A stretch of DNA of 40,824 bases from a virus. Position numbers and translations under genes: made by a program. Position 1 is the stretch's first letter. Every line of letters starts with the position of its first letter. Location: IMG/VR virus record IMGVR_UViG_3300017530_000141, positions 1 through 40,824 of that record; one strand, given 5' to 3'. Of this stretch, positions 1 to 6,850 are shown one piece after another. Below the pieces are notes generated by a model that saw only the letters and a list, made by a program, of their open reading frames with translations, did no database searches and was not told where the DNA came from.

Positions 1-55
1 CCCGGGCATGCTGCATCGTCATCTCGGCGATGGAGCCCGCACCGGGTTCCGGCGC
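1..55. repeat. Terminal direct repeat, copy 1 (circular assembly overlap)
   Basis: Bases 1-55 are identical to 40770-40824. The repeat lies inside the large terminase gene and keeps its reading frame, so it marks the point where a circular assembly was opened. It is not a biological terminal repeat or att site. Confidence 0.95.
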
Positions 56-781
56 CGTCGTGGTCTCGAGCGCCCATGGATCCGCAAGCGGCCGTTTCGC
101 GAGGTTGGCTAGCATGACAGACCAGCCACGCTTCAGCGAATCGAGAACGAAGCGATGGGTTTCATCGGCATGCTCGAACGTTGTCCGCGCGCCATCCCGG
201 GCGTTCGGCGACCCGGCGACCGCTTCCGCCTTGCCATCGCCGCCAATCCGGATGATGCGCTCGAGTCCGATATCGAACGCATCGGCGACCTGGCTCTCCT
301 CGAGAATCCGACGCAGCGCCCCGTAGGCGAGCTCCTCGGTCTGCTCCTCAGTGTACGCGATCATCGGGATGTACGGGTCGACGACGCCACGGCCGATTGG
401 CTCGTACAGCTGCCCGACCTTCTGGAAACCGGCGCAGCGCACGGGCGCCTCCGGATGGAGCTCGCACGCGGCGATCCAGGCAGCAAGCTCCGTCTTGTTG
501 CTGCCCTTTCGGAGCGAAAGTGCACAGCGCGTGAAGCGACGGCGACCCGCCTTCGGATTCTTCGAGGTCACGAGCTTTCCGCCCTTGCGCTCCTTGAGGA
601 CCGGCGGCTCGATCTCATAAAAACGATAGATCCACATCTTCTGCTCGTCGTCAAGCACGACCGATTCACCAAGCAGATCCCCGGGCCCGTGAACCAGGTT
701 CTCCTCGATGAACGCGCAGACCTGAGGCCCCAGCGTTGGCCAGGGCTTCTTGTCGGCAGGTGGATAGACAAATACGCTCAT
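1..781 (-). CDS. terL: Terminase large subunit, N-terminal (ATPase) part; continues at 39871-40824
   Basis: This is the packaging motor ATPase that drives DNA into the prohead. The ATG at 779-781 overlaps the small-terminase stop (ATGA). The frame runs open to base 1 and, through the 55-base terminal repeat, continues in frame into 40824-39871, giving about 559 residues in all, which is normal for the family. Translation shows a Walker A-like segment LRKGSNKTELA near residues 90-100 and a Walker B-like TFEHADETH near 201-209, with Asp and Glu at 206-207. The phosphate-binding loop is a variant (RKGSNKT) rather than the classical GxxGxGKT, as is common in phage terminases. The product resembles the large terminases that pair with small subunits starting MPGPPPKP. 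It looks cut here only because the circle was opened inside the gene. Confidence 0.93.
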   Translation of the reverse strand, partial: MSVFVYPPADKKPWPTLGPQVCAFIEENLVHGPGDLLGESVVLDDEQKMWIYRFYEIEPPVLKERKGGKLVTSKNPKAGRRRFTRCALSLRKGSNKTELAAWIAACELHPEAPVRCAGFQKVGQLYEPIGRGVVDPYIPMIAYTEEQTEELAYGALRRILEESQVADAFDIGLERIIRIGGDGKAEAVAGSPNARDGARTTFEHADETHRFVLDSLKRGWSVMLANLAKRPLADPWALETTTAPEPGAGSIAEMTMQHAR

Positions 782-1335
782 TTCAACCGCTTCAGCAGAT
801 CACGCGGATCCTTGCCCTCTGTCTTTTGGGTGGTCCTGCGGCTCCTGGTCTTCTCGGCCGCCTGCTCGCCCTTTTCGACTTCCCACTGCAGCCGCCGGCG
901 ATCGATTGGCGAGAGTCCGAAGCGCCACTCGTGCTGTCGGATCTCTTTCGAGATCTCGATGATCGCCTTGTAGGATTCCGCTTCCCAGCGCCGCTGCTGG
1001 AGTTCCGCGAGCAAATAGAGACCATGCTTGTCGGCCTCGAGGTACTCGGCCGACATCGGGGACGTCCAGACGTCGCGCCACCACTTCTCGATCATAGGAT
1101 GCCACTGAAGGCCGGCGATAACCTTTCGGGCCTGTTCCGCGTGCTTGCCTTGCAAGTACCGTTTGAGGTAGGTCTCTGCCCTCATCTGGAGCGGCCAGTA
1201 GACGGCGCCGGCGCGGGGCGGCAGAGGGGGCACTTCGTGCCGGGCACTCTCGGTCTCGCAGGGGAGAATCGCCCTGCTGGCAGCGCGGTTTCGGCGTTGA
1301 CGCGTGCCGGGTGGTTTGGGTGGTGGTCCTGGCAT
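778..1335 (-). CDS. terS: Terminase small subunit
   Basis: This is the DNA-recognition partner of the large terminase. The protein (185 residues) starts MPGPPPKPPGTRQRRNRA, the hallmark N-terminus of a widespread family of phage small terminases (MPGPPPKP followed by a basic RQRRN stretch). A helical, charge-rich middle follows (AETYLKRYLQGKHAEQARKV), then a basic C-terminal tail (EKTRSRRTTQKTEGK). I chose the ATG at 1333-1335 because of this conserved start; the frame is open 20 codons further to 1395. The stop overlaps the large-terminase start (ATGA). No strong ribosome-binding site precedes either start. Recognition rests on the N-terminal signature, the size and the position next to terL. 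Confidence 0.85.
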   Translation of the reverse strand: MPGPPPKPPGTRQRRNRAASRAILPCETESARHEVPPLPPRAGAVYWPLQMRAETYLKRYLQGKHAEQARKVIAGLQWHPMIEKWWRDVWTSPMSAEYLEADKHGLYLLAELQQRRWEAESYKAIIEISKEIRQHEWRFGLSPIDRRRLQWEVEKGEQAAEKTRSRRTTQKTEGKDPRDLLKRLK

Positions 1336-1419
1336 ATCTAGGCACTCATCATGTTCGCTCTGTGTGAACTCGTACAATTTCTCAAACCCGTACATAAAAA
1401 ACTCAGCCGAAGCATCGGT

Positions 1420-1887
1420 CTAGTAGCTCTCCTTACTGAAGTTTTGATGGCCCCCCCGGATTCTTCCCGATCCATTCATGCTGCCTCTTTCAAGGGCGAT
1501 CGCAAATTCGATCGTCTGACTGACACTGAAGCCATCATCATATCTGCCACGGATATCCGGATCCCTGGGCTTCTTTGCATTGTCGCAGTCGCGGCATAGG
1601 CTCTGGTAATTTTCCTGGTCCCAAAAAAGCGGGTCATCCGCTCCTATCACCGGTACGATGTGATCGACCACGAGTGCTTCCGTTGTCCGAATCCCACGCT
1701 CGCACGCTGCACACAGTGGATGCTCCGCGAGCCACCATTCCCGAATGTCGCGCCAACGTGCTCCATAGCCTCGGTTCGCAGCCGAGCCGCGATTCTCCCG
1801 ATCGGCGCGTCCTTGCGTCTGCCGACAGGCCTTGCAGCGCCCACGTTCTACCACTGCGCCGCAGCCGGAAGTAGTACATGCTCGCAT
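1420..1887 (-). CDS. HNH endonuclease (packaging-associated)
   Basis: This is an HNH nuclease of 155 residues just upstream of the terminase pair, the usual place for HNH proteins that help terminase cleave DNA. The N-terminus has a small zinc knuckle (C4, C9, C18, C21). The core runs from RGYGARWRDIREWWL to CAACERG, then VVDHIVPV (catalytic His 76), ENYQSLCRDCDNAKK (Asn 93 and Cys 98/101 of the structural zinc site). The pattern CxxC...DHIxP...N...LCxxCxxxK is diagnostic of the family. The ATG at 1885-1887 overlaps the stop of the upstream gene (TGATG). An 84-base gap separates it from the small terminase. A homing-type role is possible, but the position favours packaging. Confidence 0.9.
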   Translation of the reverse strand: MRACTTSGCGAVVERGRCKACRQTQGRADRENRGSAANRGYGARWRDIREWWLAEHPLCAACERGIRTTEALVVDHIVPVIGADDPLFWDQENYQSLCRDCDNAKKPRDPDIRGRYDDGFSVSQTIEFAIALERGSMNGSGRIRGGHQNFSKESY

Positions 1888-2237
1888 CAGGTCTCGAGGT
1901 TCTCCGTTACGACAATCGCTCGAACATGTGACGTATCAGATGGGAAGCGCGCCTCTGTCCCACCTGGCCACGTTACCAGGAAATATGCATCAAACGAACC
2001 AGGTTCATCGACATCAGCTGCAATGGGTAAATAATTGATTCGACCTCTTAGTCCCATAGTTCCATCATCGACGACCGTCGTCGCCTTCCCGTCGATCTTA
2101 TTGGTGGTCGCTCCGTGCTTACGCATGTAGAGGTTAGCCGTGGATACGCCGCTAATATCCACGGCAGATCCGTTCTCTTTGACCGTGAGCTCCCACGTTT
2201 GGGTGTCACCGCGCTTGATCGTCAGCACTCTAGCCAT
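1887..2237 (-). CDS. Baseplate upper protein (BppU)-like small structural protein
   Basis: This is a protein of 116 residues, all-beta by appearance, starting MARVLTIKRGDTQTWELTV. The pattern of a short N-terminal strand, a GDT-TWELTV segment, then VDISGVSTANLYMRKHG and a closing GSFDAYFLVTWPGG resembles the N-terminal domain of phage baseplate upper proteins and similar small fibre-attachment proteins. It follows the large repeat fibre gene, and the two overlap (that gene's stop is at 2230-2232), which suggests they act together in a tail appendage. I chose the ATG at 2237, with AGGAACGAGAG about ten bases upstream; a TTG at 2246 is the longer alternative. The family assignment is by resemblance only. 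Confidence 0.6.
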   Translation of the reverse strand: MARVLTIKRGDTQTWELTVKENGSAVDISGVSTANLYMRKHGATTNKIDGKATTVVDDGTMGLRGRINYLPIAADVDEPGSFDAYFLVTWPGGTEARFPSDTSHVRAIVVTENLET

Positions 2238-4404
2238 GATAATCAATCTCTCGTTCCTGCGCCGTGAAATCGAGTTTGCGTTCCTGAATCGTCCAATCGA
2301 GCGTAAGAGGCTGGCTCAATTCCGGCGCCAAACCGGGAAAGACTAGTGTCCCTGTGAATGCCAGGTTGCCGATCAGGCTCCGTCGCGCGAGCCTGGTCAA
2401 TGCCCCGGCGGGTGCCAGCGCGCCCGTTAATTGCAGACGTGCCATGCGGGTGAGCGCGCCGCTCGGCGTGATGGAGCCCGTCAGCACGGCCACCTGCACG
2501 ATGCGCGTGCTCAGCGCGCCCGTCCCGTTCCAGTCGCCCTCGACGTCCATGCTCACGACCACGGCCATCGAGCCCGACGGGGTGACGGTGCCGGCGAGCG
2601 CCTGGCCCGTGCGCCTGCCGAGCGTGCCCGCGCCGGTCCAGCCTCCCGCCAGCGTCTTGCGGGCCGTTCTACCGAGCGCACCGGCCCAGCTCATGACACC
2701 GCTCAAGGCCAGCTGCGTCACGCCCAGCTGCGCGACGAGTGCGCCGGCGAACGACAGGCCACCCGCGAGTGGCTTGAACGTGCGCCTGGCGAGTGTCCCG
2801 CCGAACGAGAGGACACCGACCAACGGCGCCATCGTCCTGCGGGCCAGCGCGCCCCCGAACGATAGGACGCCCGCGAGGCCGACGGTGGCCACGATCTTGG
2901 TCGAGAGCGCGCCCGCCCATGACGCCGTGCCGGACAGCACCAAGCGCGCGCGGCTGCTGAGTGCGCCTACGAAGGAAAGAGCACCGATAAGGGGCATCGA
3001 GGTCTTTCGCGCCAGGATGCCAGTGAAGGTCAGGACGCCAGCGAAGGCCTTGCGGGCTCCCACCGCGATGGTACCGCTGAACGACAGCGCACTCGTGAGC
3101 GGCAGGAGCGCACGCTCCGTGACGGCGCCGGCAAACGATGCGGTGCCCGCCAGGGGCTTGCGCGCCCGGAGTGCTAACGCACCGCTGAAAGATAACGCGC
3201 CCGTGACTGCCTGCGGTGTAGGTCCTCCCGCCGCCAAGACCATCGAGACCGCCATGACGACGCGGTCCTCCGCCACGGTCGTCGCGGCGGCTTCCTTCGA
3301 GCCGTCCAGGTCGATGACCGACGACGCGGACAAGGACTCCACCGTCTGGATGTGCACGGGCATCTCGTCGGTGGAATCTAGCTGCCCGAAATTACGGGCG
3401 ACCTGGCTGGGCGGCTGATCCGCACCCGCCACCTGCAAGCGGAACTGCACGTCGTGGCCCGTACCGCCTATGTCGGTTATCCACTGACCGAGGATCCAAA
3501 CATCGCCGGTGCTAATCGGCGCGAAGGTCAGCGTTTGGACGGTAGTAGCGAACGCGGTCTCGCTGAGCGCCAGCTCGGCCTCGGTCCAGATCGAACCCTG
3601 CGACTCGAACTTGTCGAGGTTGAGCGCGAACACGGCGTTGTGCGTGCGGTTCTCCGTCCCGCCGCCTACACCACTGCCGTCCATCCGGGATTCGGTCTTG
3701 AACGTCTGCGACACCGCGCCCAGGGCCTTGAACACGCGGCACAGGTGGTGGACCATGAAATCCGTCGAGCCTTCGCCCTCCTGCGAAGCGAGGGGCTGCG
3801 TCTCGGCGAACGTGCCCGTGCTAACTACGCGCGTGAGATAGTTATCATTTGCACTCTCCACCTCGATCCGCGACCGGCACATCACCAGCCAGTCGTCGCC
3901 CGCGGCCGGTGTGAACGTGACGGTCGCGTTGTTGGTCGTCGTCCAGTTGGGCTGGATGGCGTCCAAGTCCACGCTCGTCGAGTTCTCGCTGAAGAACCAG
4001 TCGGTGTTCTCCGTCAGGTCGTCCGACAGGTTCATCACGAAGATCGTCGTGTGAGCGGCGGTGATCGTGGTGCTCTTCGGAGAGTTGAACTGGACCTGGA
4101 GGTCCTCAGAAGCTACCGCGGTCCAGACGGTGAACCAGGCATAAGGGCGCCACTCCTGAGCGCCGGGGCTGTTCTGCCTGTGCTCGCTGCTCGGGAAGGC
4201 GGTCGAGCCGTGGACAACCTGCATCGCCACCTCGTCGCCCGAGACGCTTCCAACCTTCAACTGCGAGATTGCGACGATGAGGTACTTCTTCCCGGCGACC
4301 AGATCGGCCGCCGCGATCGTCGCCCCCGGCACATCGACGTATGTGCTGCTGGCCGTCGTCTGGGCGGCCGTGACCTCGACGTATTTGTGTGCGATCTCAG
4401 CCAT
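2230..4404 (-). CDS. Tail fibre/appendage with C-terminal 18-residue tandem repeats
   Basis: This is a 724-residue structural protein in two halves. Residues 1-395 form a beta-rich, Thr/Ser-rich head that looks like two related halves (compare FVMNLSDDLTENTDWFFSEN and FALNLDKFESQGSIWTEAEL), plausibly a virion-attachment or lectin-like region. Residues 400-691 are about sixteen consecutive 18-residue repeats of the form L-x-G-x-L-S-F-x-G-A-L-x-R-R. The last 33 residues hold short LDWT/LDFT/IDY-type elements (DWTIQERKLDFTAQEREIDY). Such repeats suggest a solenoid or trimeric shaft. The start overlaps the previous stop by one base (TAATG). The gene lies in a fibre cluster upstream of the terminases, apart from the main tail genes. 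The function as a host-contact fibre is inferred from composition and position. Confidence 0.75.
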   Translation of the reverse strand: MAEIAHKYVEVTAAQTTASSTYVDVPGATIAAADLVAGKKYLIVAISQLKVGSVSGDEVAMQVVHGSTAFPSSEHRQNSPGAQEWRPYAWFTVWTAVASEDLQVQFNSPKSTTITAAHTTIFVMNLSDDLTENTDWFFSENSTSVDLDAIQPNWTTTNNATVTFTPAAGDDWLVMCRSRIEVESANDNYLTRVVSTGTFAETQPLASQEGEGSTDFMVHHLCRVFKALGAVSQTFKTESRMDGSGVGGGTENRTHNAVFALNLDKFESQGSIWTEAELALSETAFATTVQTLTFAPISTGDVWILGQWITDIGGTGHDVQFRLQVAGADQPPSQVARNFGQLDSTDEMPVHIQTVESLSASSVIDLDGSKEAAATTVAEDRVVMAVSMVLAAGGPTPQAVTGALSFSGALALRARKPLAGTASFAGAVTERALLPLTSALSFSGTIAVGARKAFAGVLTFTGILARKTSMPLIGALSFVGALSSRARLVLSGTASWAGALSTKIVATVGLAGVLSFGGALARRTMAPLVGVLSFGGTLARRTFKPLAGGLSFAGALVAQLGVTQLALSGVMSWAGALGRTARKTLAGGWTGAGTLGRRTGQALAGTVTPSGSMAVVVSMDVEGDWNGTGALSTRIVQVAVLTGSITPSGALTRMARLQLTGALAPAGALTRLARRSLIGNLAFTGTLVFPGLAPELSQPLTLDWTIQERKLDFTAQEREIDYHG
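2332..3207 (-). repeat. Protein-coding tandem repeat array (about 16 x 54 bp)
   Basis: This is the repeat region of the fibre gene. Thirteen units are 18 codons long or nearly so, and three are stretched to 20-21 codons by inserts. Examples of units are VTGALSFSGALALRARKP, LVGVLSFGGTLARRTFKP and LTGALAPAGALTRLARRS. The DNA copies are diverged, so recent slippage is unlikely for most units. Two neighbouring units near 2770-2880 (LAGVLSFGGALARRTMAP and LVGVLSFGGTLARRTFKP) are the most alike. Confidence 0.9.
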
Positions 4405-4760
4405 TACGATTGATACTTCAGTTCGCGCTCGATCACGGCTATTCCTGCGTCGGCCAGCGCCACATCGGCTATGCCGGCGGCCAGCGTGAGAATCGCGTCC
4501 ACGTCGGCCAGTTGCTGGACTCTGTCAAGGTCCGTGTTCGCCCCGTACCAGACCTTCGGGTAGATTTGCTTAAGGACGCCCTGCGCGATGATGATCTTAT
4601 AGCCGAACGTGCGCTGCTTGTAGGCAGGCGACTTGATGATGGTCTTGGCAGCACTCAGCACCTGCGGGATGACGCTCTCAACCAAAGCCCGTAACTGCGA
4701 CTCGGTCAAGCTCGTGTCGAGCGTCCAGACACCCTTGAACCTATGATCAACCCAGGCCAT
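4404..4760 (-). CDS. Hypothetical protein in fibre cluster
   Basis: This is a 118-residue protein not recognised as a known family. It starts MAWVDHRFKGVWTLDTS and looks alpha/beta with a helical C-terminus (DLDRVQQLADVDAILTLAAG) and no membrane segment. Its ATG overlaps the stop of the beta-helix gene upstream (TGATG), and its own stop overlaps the start of the repeat fibre gene (TAATG). It is therefore produced together with the fibre and could be a fibre chaperone or a minor structural subunit. That role is inferred only from its position. Confidence 0.75.
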   Translation of the reverse strand: MAWVDHRFKGVWTLDTSLTESQLRALVESVIPQVLSAAKTIIKSPAYKQRTFGYKIIIAQGVLKQIYPKVWYGANTDLDRVQQLADVDAILTLAAGIADVALADAGIAVIERELKYQS

Positions 4761-5362
4761 CAGAGCCGGCCTATTCGTTCGTCGCCCGTAGCATAGGCTC
4801 CGATGTTCTCACCGTACCTGCCCGCGCCGACGCAAGGTGAGGTCGGTTGCAGCTTGAAGTCCTCGGGCACGACCGGACTCGCAGCCACGAACTCGGGGTC
4901 GGCCTCGACGTTGTTGCTGCCTGCCGGTGTCGCGCTGCCCGCAAGGTAATAGGCATTGTAGTCGGCGTACGCCAGCGTCGGATTACCGGGAATCAAGTCC
5001 TGATTCGGCGTCTTGGAAATGATGTTGTTGTAGACGACGATGTTCGTCGTCTCGGCACCGTCCACGTTCACGCCGTGCCGCTCGTGCCAGTGGATCGTGT
5101 TGTTGTATATGACCGAGCCGTCGTGCGGGTTATTGTTGCCTCGCACGTCCACGCCCGTCTCCCCACCCACCAGCACGTTATTGTGAACTACGTGATCGCC
5201 CGTGCCGCTACCCACGCCCAGGTGAATGCTAGCCTGCACACAGTCGTGGACGTAGTTGTAACGAAATATATTGCCGCGACCACCAGACTTGTTCCTGAGG
5301 CCGCAGCCCACGTCGTACACCTCATTATACTCCATGACGATGCCGGTGGAGCCACGATGCAA
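4760..5362 (-). CDS. Right-handed beta-helix protein, probably 5'-truncated
   Basis: This is a 200-residue protein made almost entirely of parallel beta-helix turns: IVMEYNEVYDVGCGLRNK, NIFRYNYVHDCVQASIHLG, HVVHNNVLVGGETGVDVRG, VIYNNTIHWHERHGVNVDG and IVVYNNIISKTPNQDL. It ends with a DPEFVAASPVVPEDFKLQP tail like those of right-handed beta-helix carbohydrate-active proteins. The Asn-Asn ladder is typical of pectate-lyase-like and NosD-like folds. The first turn begins at residue 5 and there is no N-terminal cap or attachment domain. The only starts are a TTG at 5362 directly abutting GGAGG, or an ATG at 5335. A stop lies 24 bases upstream in the same frame. It is either a remnant of a longer spike or a detached spike tip. 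The substrate is unknown. Confidence 0.75.
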   Translation of the reverse strand: MHRGSTGIVMEYNEVYDVGCGLRNKSGGRGNIFRYNYVHDCVQASIHLGVGSGTGDHVVHNNVLVGGETGVDVRGNNNPHDGSVIYNNTIHWHERHGVNVDGAETTNIVVYNNIISKTPNQDLIPGNPTLAYADYNAYYLAGSATPAGSNNVEADPEFVAASPVVPEDFKLQPTSPCVGAGRYGENIGAYATGDERIGRL

Positions 5363-5405
5363 CCTCCGGTTGCTGGGGTAACGTTACTGGGACCATCAAG
5401 ACATA

Positions 5406-5433
5406 GGGCGCGGCCCCCGGTCGAGCCGCGCCC
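5406..5433 (-). terminator. Strong GC hairpin after structural gene
   Basis: A nine-base-pair perfect stem (GGGCGCGGC at 5406-5414 pairing with GCCGCGCCC at 5425-5433) closes a ten-base loop. It sits 40 bases after the stop of the gene at 5473 and before the beta-helix gene. There is no T-run on the minus strand, so it may only weaken or pace transcription, or protect mRNA ends, rather than act as a full Rho-independent terminator. Confidence 0.5.
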
Positions 5434-5472
5434 CCGTTAGAGCACCATGATCCGGACGATACGGCGCTTGGT

Positions 5473-6189
5473 TTAGCCGCCGGCGTTGGACGTCAGCGTG
5501 TACGTGAACTCGATGCCACCCCCCGAGGTGACGTTGATCGCGGAGAACACCGAGCGATCCCAGAGCGTGCCCCCTAAGGCGAGCTGGCTGAAGATCCCGT
5601 GCTCCGTGATCGCGAAGCTCGCCGCGTACGTGTGGGTCGCGACCGTGCGGTACTGGTTCGCCGTCGGCTGCGACTGCACGCCCGTCTCGCGCGTCTCGAC
5701 CTCGGTGCCGAGCGCCGTGTCCGTCTGCGCCTCAGCCACCACGCCGGTGCCGGAGGCGTGGTAGTTCATCAGCTCCAGCTCGACCAGGTTCTCGAACGCA
5801 TCAGTCAGGAACGCGACGCCGGCGTCCGTCACCATATGCCGGCAGACCACGCCGAGGTCTTCGAGCGCCGGCGCTAAGCGGGGGTCGAGCCGGCACAGCT
5901 CAATCATGTCCGCCGTGGTGCGCCAGCCGGGCCGGTGCGCGAATATGGCCTTGAACCGGTCCGGCAGGTTCACCCAGCGCAGGTACTCGGTCAGGTACTC
6001 GAGCTCGCGATGCTCGAGCAGCAAGTCCACCAGCCGGTCGTGGCGCAGCACGACGGCCCGCAGCTCACCGATGTTGCTGACCAGGCCCTTTGGCGTGCCG
6101 ACGCGGCTGTAGAACTCGGCGCGCCATCCGCGCAGCCGGTGCGGCAGATTTCGCCGGCGGTAGTCCCGCACTGCCGTGATGCTGGTCAT
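5473..6189 (-). CDS. Conserved phage structural protein
   Basis: This is a 238-residue protein. The N-terminal 140 residues are helical and charged. The C-terminal 100 form a beta-rich domain with the pattern ELMNYHASGTGVVAEAQTD, then GTQ-type QSQPTANQYRTVATHTYA, then FAITEHGIFSQLALGGTLW and VFSAINVTSGGGIEFTYTL. I recognise this C-terminal pattern from uncharacterised virion-associated proteins of many environmental phages. A very good ribosome site, GGAAGGAGG, precedes the ATG at 6187-6189. The gene overlaps its upstream neighbour by ATGA and is the second gene of the late unit. It is probably a minor virion protein; the role is unknown. Confidence 0.75.
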   Translation of the reverse strand: MTSITAVRDYRRRNLPHRLRGWRAEFYSRVGTPKGLVSNIGELRAVVLRHDRLVDLLLEHRELEYLTEYLRWVNLPDRFKAIFAHRPGWRTTADMIELCRLDPRLAPALEDLGVVCRHMVTDAGVAFLTDAFENLVELELMNYHASGTGVVAEAQTDTALGTEVETRETGVQSQPTANQYRTVATHTYAASFAITEHGIFSQLALGGTLWDRSVFSAINVTSGGGIEFTYTLTSNAGG

Positions 6190-6491
6190 TGCGCGCCTCC
6201 TTCCTCGACTGTCACCTCAACGCCGAGCTTCGCCATGAGGTGGTTCAGGGCATCCTCGGTGGTGTCGCCCACGGCGCCGACGCTGTCGCCCTCGTCGTTC
6301 GTGATGCGGAGCATCACCTTGCCGTCGGGGCGGGTCGTGCGGATGTGCTTCGCACCGAAGGCTTCGCACAGCGCCTTCAGGCGGGCCGCCCTCGTCGGGT
6401 CTGCCTCGGCGAACTCGAGCGCCGTCACCTTCTTGGCGGTCAGGGCACCGCTGAAACTCGCCGCGCCACCGACTTTCTTGGTGTCCCCCAT
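6186..6491 (-). CDS. Hypothetical protein, first gene of the late unit
   Basis: This is a 101-residue protein starting MGDTKKVGGAASFSGALTA. The first 25 residues contain ASFSGALTAKK, which resembles one unit of the tandem repeats in the fibre protein at 2230-4404. The rest is mixed alpha/beta (RAARLKALCEAFGAKHIRTT, DALNHLMAKLGVEVTVEEGG). Two purine-rich ribosome sites (GGAGGAGACGAGG) precede the ATG at 6489-6491; a TTG at 6509 is the longer alternative. It is the first gene after the terminator at 6523-6550, so it heads the late unit, and it overlaps the next gene by ATGA. No family is recognised. Confidence 0.7.
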   Translation of the reverse strand: MGDTKKVGGAASFSGALTAKKVTALEFAEADPTRAARLKALCEAFGAKHIRTTRPDGKVMLRITNDEGDSVGAVGDTTEDALNHLMAKLGVEVTVEEGGAQ

Positions 6492-6522
6492 CTCCTCGTC
6501 TCCTCCCAACGTCTTTGAAACA

Positions 6523-6550
6523 GAAAAAGCCCCGGCCTCCCACCTCGGGG
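6523..6550 (-). terminator. Rho-independent terminator between early and late units
   Basis: On the minus strand, CCCCG (6550-6546) pairs with CGGGG (6534-6530) and is followed at once by CTTTTTC. This is a classical hairpin plus T-run. It lies about 60 bases after the last early gene (stop at 6612) and just ahead of the first late gene (start at 6491), so it separates the two units. Confidence 0.7.
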
Positions 6551-6611
6551 AGTTCGGAGCCAGCTAAAGGGCTGAATATGTCTTCAGCATTCAATATCGG
6601 CGCACGATCCG

Positions 6612-6833
6612 CTATTGGCAAGTCGGTCGCCTGGCCGGCTTGTAGACCGACCACATCTTACAAGATCGGCACCGCTTCACACAGCGAGGTGGAGGGAACA
6701 GTTTTTCGTAATCTGCGGTCGCCCTTGCTATGACTACCGGAATAGGATCTACAGGCACGATGGATTCGCCGAGTTTGTGGTGGCAGGTGTGACCCCGCAG
6801 CATTCTGGATGGCGCCTGACAGAACAGTTCCAT
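6612..6833 (-). CDS. Small cysteine-rich hypothetical protein
   Basis: This is a 73-residue protein, MELFCQAPSRMLRGHTCHHK and onwards, with clustered Cys/His in two groups (CHHK near residue 17, and RCVKRCRSCKMW near 50-61). That arrangement could bind zinc. Support for it being real is a strong purine-rich ribosome site (GGGAGGTGGGGGTGAG) just upstream, a gap of only 17 bases from the preceding stop, and a terminator soon after its own stop. It would be the last gene of the early unit. The alternative is that it is a chance frame in a 240-base gap. Confidence 0.55.
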   Translation of the reverse strand: MELFCQAPSRMLRGHTCHHKLGESIVPVDPIPVVIARATADYEKLFPPPRCVKRCRSCKMWSVYKPARRPTCQ

Positions 6834-6850
6834 CGCTCACCCCCACCTCC

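Noticed and set aside
1-55. 55-base direct repeat at both ends as an att site or packaging repeat
   Set aside because: It lies within the terminase gene, keeps the frame across the join and has a length typical of an assembly k-mer, so it is the overlap of a circular contig.
2332-3207. CRISPR-like array
   Set aside because: The repeats are coding, lack spacer-repeat alternation and vary in sequence; they are protein repeats.
2354-3418. 354-residue repetitive open frame on the plus strand
   Set aside because: It mirrors the tandem repeats of the fibre gene on the other strand; the repeats make sense as protein only on the minus strand.
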